Below are positions 1 through 9,226 of a DNA stretch of 64,000 nt, one piece after another; positions within the stretch are counted from its first letter, which is position 1, and each line of letters begins with the position of its first letter. Source of the DNA: Methylobacteriaceae bacterium (GTDB lineage Bacteria > Pseudomonadota > Alphaproteobacteria > Rhizobiales > Beijerinckiaceae); the NCBI GenBank assembly GCA_020638195.1, contig JACKJC010000005.1, forward strand, positions 414,344 to 478,343. Reading direction: 5' to 3'. The notes below the pieces were generated by a model. The model was not told the DNA's origin, searched no databases, and saw only the letters and a program-made list of their open reading frames with translations. The position numbers and the translations under genes are program-made.

Positions 1-641
1 TTGCCCCTCGCGCGCGTCCCGACTTCGTCGACCGCGAAACCGGCCTGTTTCAGCCGTCTTGTGAAAGAAGCGTCCGGCCCCGACGACCAGACCGCCAGCA
101 GCCCGCCCGGCCTGAGCGCCGCCAGCGCCGTGCGAAGACCGTCGGCGGAATAGAGTCGGTCGTTGGCGGCCCGCGTCAGGCCGTCCGGTCCATTGTCGAC
201 GTCGAGCAGGATCGCGTCCCAGGCGTCGCGCGCCTCGGCAATGACGGCGCCGACATCCGCTTCCCGGATTTTCACGCGAGAATCGTCGAGACTGCCAGAA
301 AAGACCTCGGCCATCGGTCCGCGCGCCCAGGCGACAACGGCCGGCACGAGTTCCGCGACGACGACCTCGGCTTTCGGCCCGAGCTTTTCCAGCGCCGCGC
401 GCAGGGTAAAACCCATGCCGAGCCCGCCGATCAGGAATTTTGGGGCAGGGCGGTCGGCCAGCCGCTCGCAACAGAGCGACGCCAGCGCCTGTTCGGAGCC
501 GGAGAGGCGGGAATTCATCAGCTCGTTGTCGCCGAGCATGATGGAGAATTCAGCGCCACGCCGCTTGAGGCGCAGCGTACCTTCGCCGCCGGTGATGGCG
601 GCGGTGTCGAGATGGACCCAGGGGATCATGGGCAGGTGCAT
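1..641 (-). CDS. Spermidine synthase-like methyltransferase-fold protein (partial)
   Basis: The visible part is the first 213 codons of a protein of the spermidine/spermine synthase-like group. Residues 72-77 read GGLGMG, the Rossmann motif that holds SAM or decarboxylated SAM, and DVDNGPDG at 147-154 falls in the acidic segment that follows it in this fold. I chose the ATG at 641 (protein begins MHLPMIPW). The gene leaves the window at base 1, so the C terminus is unseen. Short members of this group in alphaproteobacteria are often orphan genes without a proven aminopropyl acceptor, so I do not call it speE. It is divergent from tgt, with a palindromic repeat between them. Confidence 0.8.
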   Translation of the reverse strand, partial: MHLPMIPWVHLDTAAITGGEGTLRLKRRGAEFSIMLGDNELMNSRLSGSEQALASLCCERLADRPAPKFLIGGLGMGFTLRAALEKLGPKAEVVVAELVPAVVAWARGPMAEVFSGSLDDSRVKIREADVGAVIAEARDAWDAILLDVDNGPDGLTRAANDRLYSADGLRTALAALRPGGLLAVWSSGPDASFTRRLKQAGFAVDEVGTRARG

Positions 642-684
642 ATGCGCCGCTTGCGCAGGGAGCAAGCCGGTGTCGCGTGCCCTA

Positions 685-819
685 CCTCCCCTTCATGGGG
701 AGGTCGCATGGCGGAGCCATGCGGGTGGGGCCCGACGCCGCAAGGCGTCGGCTCGGGTGTAGGGAACTCCCACCCCACCCGGCTCGCTTTGCTCGCCACC
801 CTCCTCATGAAGGGGAGGG
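685..819. repeat. Palindromic intergenic repeat (MITE/REP-like)
   Basis: The outer arms are near-perfect inverted repeats (CTCCCCTTCATGGGGAGG at the left, CCTCATGAAGGGGAGG at the right). Two smaller hairpins lie inside (GCATGGCGGAGCCATGC and CGACGCCGCAAGGCGTCG). No coding content is credible. It fills the space between the divergent spermidine synthase-like gene and tgt, and resembles the short non-coding palindromes common between genes of Hyphomicrobiales. Confidence 0.6.
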
Positions 820-885
820 AGGGCGCCGACGATCTGCAGCCTCGCAACTCTAGCTCTCCCGCGCGCACCCCTCTATGAAGCCGCC

Positions 886-2005
886 ATGACCGCCTTCTCC
901 CTCAAGATCTCCGCCACCGACGGCGCCGCCCGCACGGGCGTCATCTCCACCGGCCGTGGCGAAATCCGCACGCCCGCTTTCATGCCTGTCGGCACGGCGG
1001 CGACCGTCAAGGCCATGTATGCAGGGCAGGTGAAAACTGGGCGCCGATATCGTTCTCAACAACGTCTGCATCTGTTCTGCGGCCTGGCGCCCGAACGCGC
1101 GCGTCATGCGAACTCGGCGGTCTCCCTGGGTCTGAACTGGCCCGCACCAGTCTCGCCGATAGCGGCGGCTTTCCGGAATCACATGTCGCTTTCGCGAAAG
1201 TGCGCAGCTGGATGAAAACAGCGTTCACGCCCGATCGCATCGACAGGTCGCCGACGTATATTACAACGCGAGCGCTCCGCCCGTCAGGCTTTATGGCTCC
1301 GATATCCAGATGCAATTCGACGAATGCATCCGCCTGCCGGCCTCGCGCGAAGATCAGGACCGCGCCATGCGGCTGTCGCTGCGTTGGGCCGAACGCTCGC
1401 GGAAAGCGTTCAGGGAATGTGAGGGCAGGGCGATCTTCGGCATCGTGCAGGGCGGCGACGACAGGTCGCTGCGCGTCGAGAGCGCGAAGGCGCTCACGGA
1501 GATGGATTTCCACGGCCTCGCCGTCGGCGGCCTCGCGGTCGGCGAGCCGCAGGACGTCATGCTGGCGATGATCGAGACCGTCGAGCCGCATCTGCCGGGG
1601 CAAAAGCCGCGCTATCTCATGGGCGTCGGCACGCCCGACGACATCCTGCAGAGCGTCGCGCGCGGCATCGACATGTTCGATTGCGTCATGCCGACGCGCG
1701 CGGGTCGCCACGGCTTGGCCTACACGCGCTTCGGTCGCGTGAACCTGAAGAACGCCAAACACGCCAGCGATCCGCGCCCGCTCGATCCGGAGTCGAACTG
1801 CCCCGCTGCGCGAGACTATTCGCGCGCCTATCTGCATCATCTCGTGAAGTCCGGCGAGATCCTCGCGATGATGCTGCTGACCTGGAACAATCTTGCCTAT
1901 TACCAGGACATGATGGCCGGCGCGCGAAAAGCCATCGCGGAAGAGCGCTACGCGGACTATGTCGCCGAAGCCAAGGAGGGCTGGGCGAAAGGCGAGAACG
2001 CCTAA
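886..2005 (+). pseudogene. tgt: Queuine tRNA-ribosyltransferase, frameshifted (tgt)
   Basis: Tgt exchanges guanine 34 of tRNAs with GUN anticodons for the queuosine precursor. The N terminus from the ATG at 886 is intact for about 50 codons (ISTGRGEIRTPAFMPVGTAA). The stretch 1030-1310 is then garbled by several 1-2 base indels, so no single frame reads through, although pieces such as IVLNN and DSGGF (the catalytic Asp region) can be recovered in different frames. From 1310 to the TAA at 2003-2005 the frame is clean and contains FGIVQGG, YLMGVGTPDD and DCVMPTRAGRHG. In the usual zinc site the protein reads DPESNCPAARDY, with only one of three expected cysteines. The 3' end overlaps the convergent trehalose gene by 3 bases. 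Sequencing error explains the breaks at least as well as decay. Confidence 0.85.
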
Positions 2006-4263
2006 CGCCGGTAGCGTGTCTCGCGCATGATTTTGTCGCGGCTGCGCAGATGGGCGGCGTCGATCAGCATTTGCGCCGCCCAGCGATAGACGTTGCGATG
2101 GCGCACGAGGTCGCGCATCAGGCGCATGCGGTCGCGCCGTTCGTCCGCCGGCATGTCGATCGCCGCGCCGATCGCGTCGGCCATGGCGTGCGTGTCATAG
2201 GGATTGACGATCAGCGCCTCGGCCAGTTCGCGTGATGCGCCCGCGAAACTCGACAGGATCAGCACGCCATCGTCGTCGTCGCGCGCGGCGACGAATTCCT
2301 TCGCGACCAGATTCATGCCGTCGTGCAGGCTGGAGACGATGCACATGTCGGCGCCGCGAAACAGCGCATAGACCTCGCGCTGGTCGTGGTGGCGAATGGC
2401 GAGCTGCACCGGTTTGTAGCCGGGGCCGCCGTGCCGTTCGTTGACTTCGTCGGCGAGCCGTACCGCTTCGGTCTGCAACGAATGGTACGCATCGAGTTTG
2501 CTGCGTGTCGGCGCGGCGGCCTGGATAAAGACGAGCTTGCCCTTCTGTTCCGGCCGACGGATCAGGAGGTCGTCGATGGCGCGGATGCGGTCAAGAATGC
2601 CCTTGGTATAGTCGAACCGTTCGATGCCGACGGCGATACGGACATCGTCGGGCAACCCGTACTGTTCGCGTAGAGCGCGGCGGCAATCCGAAATCGATGC
2701 CTGCCCCTCCATCGCGGCGGGGGGCCAGGCGATGGAAATCGGGTAGGGGCGGATCAGCGTCTCGTGCGCATCGACAGTGACAGATGACAGTTCGCGGTCG
2801 ATCCGGCTCTCGATAAAACGATCGGCGCCCTCGAGAAAATTGTTGCAGTGGAACTGCGTGTGGAAGCCGAGGATTGTGCTGCCCAGCAGGCCGTCGATGA
2901 TATCGGCGCGCCAGGGGCAGATGCCGAAAGTTTCCGAATTGACGGGGTAATAGCCGAAGGTGATCGTCGCCTTGAGCGCGGCAGCTTCCGGATCATCCGC
3001 AGCCAGTGCGAAATGGTAATCCTGCCTGCACCAGCACGGCAGAGATCGTCTGACCTGGGCCTCGGCAGCGGCGACGAATCCGCAATTCTGGTTCACGCAC
3101 TGGACGTATTGCGCCAGTCCTGCTCGCGGAACACCGGACGCACGAAGGCTATCTTAGGCGGCCAAAAGCCCCTCATTGGCGATACCGTAATAATAGCCTT
3201 CGAGTTCTTCGTCGGTCAGCCACAACCGCCGCACGGTATATTCGGGCGACCCCGGCGGCACGCGGATGTGATCACGCGAATCCACGGTGTCGCGATCGGC
3301 GGTGCCGCTGCCGTGCGCGATCCAGGTGCCACGACACGTGCGCATGACCGGCTCGAGCGCGGAGACGAGGCCGCTCGCCGGCAATTGCACTTCGATTTCG
3401 CCATTGTCGTTCCGGTTGTGGATGTAGGGTTCGCGGTTGGAGACCACGAGCACATTCACCCCGGGCAATTCCTCGTTGAGCAATTGCGCCAGCGTCGTCG
3501 GCGACCAGTCGATGTGAATGCCTTCGGTGAAGCGTTGCTCGACCCTGAGATCGTGGATCAGGGATCGCAGTTCCGGACCCATCGGGAACGACGCGCGCGC
3601 ATGGCTGTCGGCGGGCGGCGCGCCCCGCATTTCCTCGATCGTCGAGCGCAGCGACGAGGTCCATCGTCGGATGACTGCGACGATGACGGCGACACCGAGC
3701 AGGCCGAGGCCGAGCACCGCGCCGACGAGGGCGAGCGTCACATAGATCTGCGCTTTTCGCGTACGACCATCCGCATAGGACAGGTCGTGCAGGATCAGCA
3801 GATGGCCCTTGGCGCCGGAAGCCGAGGACATCGGAAAGACCGCGACGTGAATGCGGCGCCCGTTCTGCGAAACCACGCGCGACGTGTCGGTGGACGCGCG
3901 CGCGAACTGGTTGCAGTCGATCGTGCGGGGCAGCAGTTTGGTCGGGTATTCGAGCTTGCCGTCCAGCGTGCAATAGCCGAGCGCCAGAATGCGCTCGTCC
4001 TCGGCCATACGTTCGAAGTACGGCGTCAGGTTGACGCCGGGACTGGCGCTGAGGCCGGTCGCGACCTGATCGCGGACCGACCGGAAGACGAGCCGCGCGC
4101 GCGATTCCACATCCTGAAGCGCCCAGCCTTCGACGAGCACGGAAGCCAGCGGGGCGAGCGCCGCCACGAGGATGAGCGCCGAGCCGATTGTCGCTGCGAG
4201 AAATCGAGCAATGGGATTGCGAAAAACGTTCTGAAGCCCCGTCCGCACCTTCCGCCAGGTCAA
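2002..4263 (-). pseudogene. Membrane-anchored trehalose-6-phosphate synthase, frameshifted (otsA-like)
   Basis: The protein joins UDP-glucose and glucose-6-phosphate (GT20 family). The 5' part (4263 down to 3154) starts MTWRKVRTGL and has a membrane helix at about 20-44, an extracytoplasmic region at about 45-170, a second helix at about 174-198, a HAMP-like linker, and then the GT20 domain from about residue 269 (NVLVVSNREPY, PASGLVSALEP). The 3' part (3096 down to 2002) carries SETFGICPWR, GFHTQFHCNNF, VGIERFDYTKGI and SSLHDGMNLVAKEF. Between them, roughly 2990-3160, several 1-3 base indels break the frame after ANEGLL. Repaired, it would be one protein of about 750 residues. The sensor-like N terminus is absent from ordinary OtsA (about 470 residues). 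Confidence 0.8.
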
Positions 4264-4862
4264 GCCATATCCTCTATTTTGTGTTTCTTGGCGTGGACCC
4301 TACTGACCTTCGCGCGTGTCGATACTCCGGCGCAAAGGTGGCGGAGAATTGGAAGCTTGGACGTGGCTTCCGCGCTAACGATCTCAAAAGATTTCAGTGC
4401 AGAGGCCAAAAAAGCGAAAGAGCGGGGCGGCATCCCGCGCCCGCCTACGCACCCTACTGCCCGTGTCATGATCTAGTCACCGCGCGGCGCAACAGGGCTC
4501 TTGCGATCCCCGGCGGTGGGGTCGTGCGGTTTCAACGTCCTCCCTCGACGGACTTGCGGCGTCCGGCTTGCCGGACGCGGCCCTCTGACGAGGGACCCTG
4601 AACGAGACGTTTCGCTTGTCACCTGTCCAGGTAAAATCGTACAAAATTTCATCTTACAGCGCCTGATTCGATCTTGGGAAGGCGTGGAATTGTTCATTTG
4701 GCTATCAGTGGTAGCTTTTCATGGTACGTTTCTCTTTCAGCCGACCCGTCGCCGGACGCCATCGCGCGAGAGCCGTCGCGACGTCGGCTTCCCTTGTGTT
4801 TTGTCGGGCCTTGCGTTTGAAGTGGCCGAAACGCGCCGCCCCGAGATTCGAGACAAAGCACG
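4264..4862. other. Divergent intergenic region between otsA-like gene and proS
   Basis: This 599-base stretch separates the leftward trehalose synthase from rightward proS and must hold both promoters. The frames open across it have no recognisable protein features. It contains a nested palindrome: an inner stem GCGTCCGGC/GCCGGACGC at 4559-4578 inside outer arms TCCCTCG/CGAGGGA at 4541-4595. The palindrome has no T-run, so it looks like an intergenic repeat and not a terminator. Nothing else is supported. Confidence 0.5.
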
Positions 4863-6188
4863 ATGCGCCTTTCACCCATACCCATTCTCACGGGAGATCA
4901 GGAAGCCAGAGAGATCATCCAGCTCATGCTGCGCGCGGGCATGATCCGTCAGGAATCCGCGGGCATCTACGCCTGGCTGCCGCTGGGCCTGCGTGTCCTG
5001 AACAAGATCAACGCCATCGTGCGCGAGGAGCAGAACCGCTCCGGCGCCGTCGAACTACTCATGCCGACCATCCAGTCGGCCGAACTCTGGCGCGAATCCG
5101 GCCGCTACGAGGCCTATGGCAAGGAAATGCTGCGCATCAAGGACCGGCACGAGCGCGAAATGCTGTTCGGCCCGACCAACGAGGAAATGATCACCGAGAT
5201 TTTTCGGGCTTATGTGAAGTCCTACAAGGACCTGCCGCTCAATCTCTATCACATCCAGTGGAAATTCCGTGACGAGGTGCGCCCGCGCTTCGGCGTCATG
5301 CGCGGCCGCGAATTCCTGATGAAGGACGCCTATTCCTTCGATCTCGACGAGGCTGGCGCGCGCCATTCCTACAATCGCATGTTCACGGCCTATCTGCGCA
5401 CCTTCGCCCGCCTCGGCCTGAAGGCGATTCCGATGCGCGCCGACACTGGCCCGATCGGTGGCGATCTCAGCCACGAATTCATCGTGCTGGCTTCGACCGG
5501 CGAGAGCCAGGTTTTTTGCCACAAGGATTTCCTCGACTTCGAGGTCCCTCCGGCGTCCATCGATTTCGACGACGCGAAAACCATGCAGGGCGTGTTCGAC
5601 AAGTGGACGAGTCGCTACGCCGCGACCGAGGAGATGCACGACGCGGCTAAATTCGAGGGTCTGCCGGATGCCGATCGCGTTTCCGCGCGCGGAATCGAGG
5701 TCGGCCATATTTTCTACTTCGGGACCAAGTACTCGGAGCCGATGCGGGCCGTCGTGAACGGCCCCGACGGCAAGAGACGCCAGTGCAGATGGGGTCCTAC
5801 GGCATCAGCCCGTCGCGGCTGGCGTGGCGCGATCATCGGGCAAACCGACGACAATAGCATCATCTGGCAGGATCGGTCGCGCCTTCTTTAAAATTCCAGC
5901 TCTCGCCAATCTCAGGTGAGAAACCGCCAGAACGGTTGTACGCAACCTGCACGCCGATCCCTACGCCAAAGCTGAACAATGCGGGCGTCGACACGCTCTA
6001 CCGACGACCGCGACGGGCGCCTGGCGCCAAGTTTGCGACCCTCGATCTCATTAAGCCCTTTCTGGCGGAAGTGATCATCAGCCCCAAAGGGCTCTCGCCG
6101 ATGGCAAGGTCGAGGTGAAGAACCGCAAGACCGGCGAGAAAGGCGATGCTCTCTACGCCAGAAGGGCCTACAGCAGGTTTGCGGATGA
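4863..6188 (+). pseudogene. proS: Prolyl-tRNA synthetase, frameshifted (proS)
   Basis: Class II aminoacyl-tRNA synthetase that charges tRNA-Pro. From the ATG at 4863 about 300 codons are intact, with GPTNEE at 103-108, the motif 2 region FRDEVRPRFGVMRGREF at 135-151, and GGDLSHEF. The large editing insertion of E. coli ProRS is missing, as is usual for the short alphaproteobacterial form of about 440 residues. After KYSEPM (about 5740) the sequence is disturbed, but fragments in shifting frames match the expected C terminus: VNGPDGK, GAKFATLDLI, ISPKGL, KVEVKNRKTGEK and, close to the end, LQQVCG before a TGA at about 6186-6188. The enzyme is essential unless a second copy exists, so sequence error is the simplest explanation. 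The next genes are lolC, lolD and dnaE. Confidence 0.85.
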
Positions 6189-6316
6189 TCGGCGCGAACC
6201 GCGCTGCGCTCCGCGTCGTCATTGCACGAGGAGCAAGCGTTTGGCAATCGGAAACCGAGTCATTGCTCCTGGGTTGCTTCGCGCTCGCAATCTCGGACGG
6301 AAGAGGCGCAGGCGCA

Positions 6317-7613
6317 ATGGCGAAACCGCGGCCGCTTCCAGGCTTCGTCGCCAGCTCAGTTCTCATCAAACCGCCCGCGCCTTTCAGATAGACGCTGGCG
6401 CTGCCGCTATCTACGCGCCGCGCGCAGCTAAATCTCTCCATCATCCTTGATTTTCGCCTCGGCATCTGTATGCTCTGGCTGTCGCCACGTTGATTCGTGA
6501 TATGAGCGTGATGAACGGCTTCCACAAGGAACTGCTCGACAAGATCGTCGGCGTGAACGGCCATATCTTCGTGCAGGCGGCAGATGCGCCCATGAAGGAT
6601 TTCGACGAGATGACCGCGCGCATTCGCAAGGTCAAAGGCGTAGCCATGGCCCTGCCGATGATCAGCGAAGGCGCGGCCATCTCCTCGCCTTACCACGGAC
6701 AAACCGGCGCGCTCGTGCCGCGTACGCGAAATGCGATCTCAGCTTTGGGTAGCCGGCAGCAATATCGAATGGCAGGATCTTCGGCTTCGACAAGGTTGAT
6801 GAGGATCATCCCGCAGGCGTCGTCATCGGGCGGCGCATGGCGGACTGGCTGTCGGTGCGCGTCAGCGCTGATCAGCGATGCTTCGCGCGCAGCGCGACCG
6901 CCATTGGCGGTGCGCCCGCGCATCAAGGGCATCCGTCGCCATCTTCCTCGATGGGCATGGCGGGATTTGACAGCGTGTTCGTCTACGTGCGCTATCCGGA
7001 AAACGCAGGCCATATTTCAGTGCGACAGCGAGGTTTTGATGGTCAGGGTGCTTCCTCGACTGGTCGAAAAAGCTCGACAGGGTGCGCCTGAATACAGGGA
7101 AGCGGCTTCCGATCGGCGTCATTCTCACCGGACTGGCGGCAGGCCGACGAGACTTTTCTTCAACGCAAGGTCGAGCGCAACGTCATATTCTCATCATCCT
7201 GACGCTTATCGTGCTGGTGGCGCGCTCAGCATCATCTCGGCCTGATCATGCAGGTGCGCAAACAAGGCGCACGACAGCATCGCCATCTGCGCACGATTGA
7301 TTGCGACAAATGCTCAGTCATGCGCGTCTTACCATCACCGGCGTCGTTGGCGTCGCCGGCGTTATCGCAGGAACGATCCTCGGCCTTGTCGCGCTCATAA
7401 TCTCAAGGCGGTCGCACCATCCTGAACAAAGCTGCTGCGCTGATCTCTTCCGGCGGGAAATCCTTTCGCCCGCTCGCGCACCATCGATGGTCGATCCGCG
7501 TGAAGTCGTCGCGGGTCGTCGTCATGACGCTGATCCATCGATCCTCTTTGCCAGGCCTCTATCCGGCCTGGCGCGCGGCGAAACCTCGGTCAGTCGAAGC
7601 GCTGAAATTTTGA
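6317..7613 (+). pseudogene. lolC: Lipoprotein-releasing ABC transporter permease, frameshifted (lolC/lolE)
   Basis: Inner-membrane permease of the Lol system, which extracts outer-membrane lipoproteins and passes them to LolA. The start at 6317 (MAKPRPLPGF) is provisional because 6317-6480 is disturbed; RYLRARR can be read there in one frame. A clean segment at about 6490-6710 gives MSVMNGFHKELLDKIVGVNG and VKGVAMALPMISEGAA, typical of LolC/E. From 6710 on, indels scatter the frame, yet pieces of the conserved C-terminal permease region are visible and the ORF ends LYPAWRAAK...VEALKF before the TGA at 7611-7613. The lolD ATG follows at once (TGAATG). Family length is about 420-430 residues, which fits the span. 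Presumably functional in the organism. Confidence 0.75.
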
Positions 7614-8282
7614 ATGAGCGCCGCCCTCCGTCTCAATCAGCGTCAGGCGCCATTATCATCGGGAGCGATACGCGTCCGTCCTGCGCGGCGCCAGCTTCCA
7701 GGCTTACCCGCCGGGCGAAGCAGTCGCACAGCCCGCCCTCCGGCGCCAGCAGGTGGAAGCGCTGCACGTATCGCGGGCCTGCTGGAGCGGCCGGATGGCG
7801 GCGACGTGCTGGTCGAAGGCGCCCTCGACCATCGCCGCGCTGTCGGACGGGGGCCGCACCACGCCGACGCGATAAACGTCTGGATTCCATCACATTTGCT
7901 GCTGAGTTCTCGGCGCGCGAAAACATTAACTGCTGCCGCAGATGATCAGAACCGACCGGAAGGAAGCCGGCAAGCGCGCCGACCGAGCTACTGTCTATCT
8001 ACAACTCATGCGGATCGCATCGCCCCGGCGGAACTGTCCGGGCGGCGACAACAGCGCGTCGCCATCGCCCGCGCGGTCACCAACGCGCCGCTGGTTCTGC
8101 TGGCGGACGAGCCGACCGGCAATCTCGATCCGCGCACGGCCGAGCATGTGTTCGAGACGCTGATGACGCTGGTGCGCGCGACGGGCCTGGCCGCCATTAT
8201 CGCGACACACAATTTCGAGCTCGCCAGCCGCATGGACCGGCGCATTACGCTGAACGACGGCAAGATCGTGGAGCTGGCCTAG
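7614..8282 (+). pseudogene. lolD: Lipoprotein-releasing ABC transporter ATPase, frameshifted (lolD)
   Basis: ATP-binding partner of the permease just upstream. The 3' half is clean: RVAIARAVTNAPLVLLADEPTGNLD in the DNA gives the Walker B/D-loop segment, followed by FETLMTLV and the switch histidine in IIATHNFELA, ending DGKIVELA. The signature region reads LSGRRQQR instead of LSGGEQQR because of local base errors. The 5' half (7614-8030) has multiple indels: Walker A is not readable in one frame, though GLLERPDGGDVLVEGA and FSARENI can be found. An uninterrupted reading frame of 222 codons spans the gene only because the shifts compensate. Expected length is 225-235 residues. Confidence 0.8.
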
Positions 8283-8291
8283 CGCAGGGCG

Positions 8292-8678
8292 CTAGGCTTC
8301 GCCGGTCAATTGAGCGATGCGCTGCTTGAGTTGCAGGACCTGCGCACGCAACCTGGTGTTTTCCATCATCACGCGATCGACCTGATCGACGTCCATCGCC
8401 TCGCCTTGCGCGGTGAGCGCCGGGCCGCCGGATTTCTCGATGAATTCTGCGCCCACGATCCCCTCGCCGCGCCACGCGACTCGCGCGTGAAAAATGCGGC
8501 CCTTGTGGGGGATGTTGAGTTCGAATTCGTTGGGCAGCGGCATGCCGTCGGCGATCTCGAGCCGAACCCCGGCCGCCGAGAAGTTGCGGACGACGCAATC
8601 GATGGCGGGGGCGGCGGCGAACATCACTTGCGCGCTCATGAAGCTGCGGACGCGCTCGGCCTTGCGGGGCTGTGTCAT
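8292..8678 (-). CDS. PilZ domain protein
   Basis: A 128-residue protein made of a single PilZ-type beta barrel followed by a short helical tail. The N-terminal RKAERVR matches the RxxxR half of the c-di-GMP site and NFSAAGVRLEI at about 32-42 matches the (D/N)xSxxG half. The C-terminal 30 residues (VDQVDRVMMENTRLRAQVLQ...) look like a coiled coil. It probably reads c-di-GMP, with an unknown partner. The gene converges on lolD, with only 9 bases between the stops. Confidence 0.8.
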   Translation of the reverse strand: MTQPRKAERVRSFMSAQVMFAAAPAIDCVVRNFSAAGVRLEIADGMPLPNEFELNIPHKGRIFHARVAWRGEGIVGAEFIEKSGGPALTAQGEAMDVDQVDRVMMENTRLRAQVLQLKQRIAQLTGEA

Positions 8679-8852
8679 GGACGGTTTCCGGTTTCCACCG
8701 CGCCAGTCTAGGCCCGCGCCATTAAGACTTGATGAGCGCGAGGCGAACCGGCGCCGTCCGAATTGCGCAAGACGCGAGCTTTGCCGTGCAAAAATAACAG
8801 GCAGCGCTTGGGCGTCGGGATTGTTCGAAAGCCGCGGTTGCGCTAGACTTTT

Positions 8853-8937
8853 GTGTCACAATTTGTTGGACGCGAGTTCAATGTGACAGGCCCCGACGCT
8901 TGCCCCCCAATTTGAGCGTCGGGGCCGTTTTGTTTCT
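8853..8937 (+). ncRNA. Candidate small RNA with two hairpins and terminator
   Basis: No ORF fits here, but a compact transcription unit does. A sigma70-like promoter is visible (TTGTTC 8821-8826, 17-base spacer, TAGACT 8844-8849). It would start an RNA at about 8855 whose first hairpin has arms TGTCACA (8854-8860) and TGTGACA (8882-8888). The second is a strong intrinsic terminator with arms GGCCCCGACGCT (8889-8900) and AGCGTCGGGGCC (8915-8926), a C-rich loop and a T-rich tail (GTTTTGTTTC). The layout recalls the alphaproteobacterial alpha-r8/MmgR ('suhB' motif) RNAs, but I cannot confirm the family by eye. Confidence 0.55.
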
Positions 8938-8999
8938 TCAGAAATCAACGACTTCCGCTCCGATGTTAACCGCGACAACGGACCGCTCTGTGGCTTCGC

Positions 9000-9028
9000 T
9001 TGCGAAGAACAGAAAACGAACATAATAT
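9000..9028 (+). promoter_or_regulatory. SOS (LexA) box inside a promoter spacer
   Basis: A GAAC-N7-GAAC direct repeat, the alphaproteobacterial LexA operator, lies at 9007-9021. It fills the gap between a possible -35 (TTGCGA, 9000-9005) and -10 (TAATAT, 9023-9028; 17-base spacer). The lexA promoter in this window has nearly the same arrangement. The site is 35 bases upstream of the 32-residue membrane protein gene. Confidence 0.7.
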
Positions 9029-9056
9029 GTAAAAAGCAAGTACGAAGGAGTGGGGC

Positions 9057-9155
9057 ATGCGCGCCGCGGTGAGCGATCTCGTGGAGATATTGGCGATCGG
9101 ACTTTTTGTCGCAGGGATCGGCGCCATGGGCGCGGCCCTGCACGCGGTCGCCTGA
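9057..9155 (+). CDS. SOS-controlled 32-residue membrane protein (SidA-like candidate)
   Basis: A short ORF with an excellent ribosome site (AAGGAG at 9045-9050, 6 bases before the ATG). The product begins MRAAVSDLVEI and has one hydrophobic helix at about residues 9-30 containing GLFVAGIGAMGAA, a GxxxG-type helix-packing surface; there is almost no soluble part. It lies directly behind a GAAC-N7-GAAC SOS box and ends 71 bases before dnaE. Caulobacter SidA, a 29-residue SOS-induced inner-membrane division inhibitor, is the closest known analogue in size, topology and control. I see no clear sequence identity, so function is inferred only. It may also be co-transcribed with dnaE. Confidence 0.6.
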   Translation: MRAAVSDLVEILAIGLFVAGIGAMGAALHAVA

Positions 9156-9226
9156 TTGGCGCCTCGAACGCGCTTCTAAGCCGGAACGACTCTGCCTAAA
9201 GTCCGACCTCCATTCCGGAGGCCGTC

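Noticed and set aside
2848..4476. 542-codon open frame antisense to the trehalose synthase
   Set aside because: The minus strand carries clear GT20 motifs and membrane helices; this frame has none.
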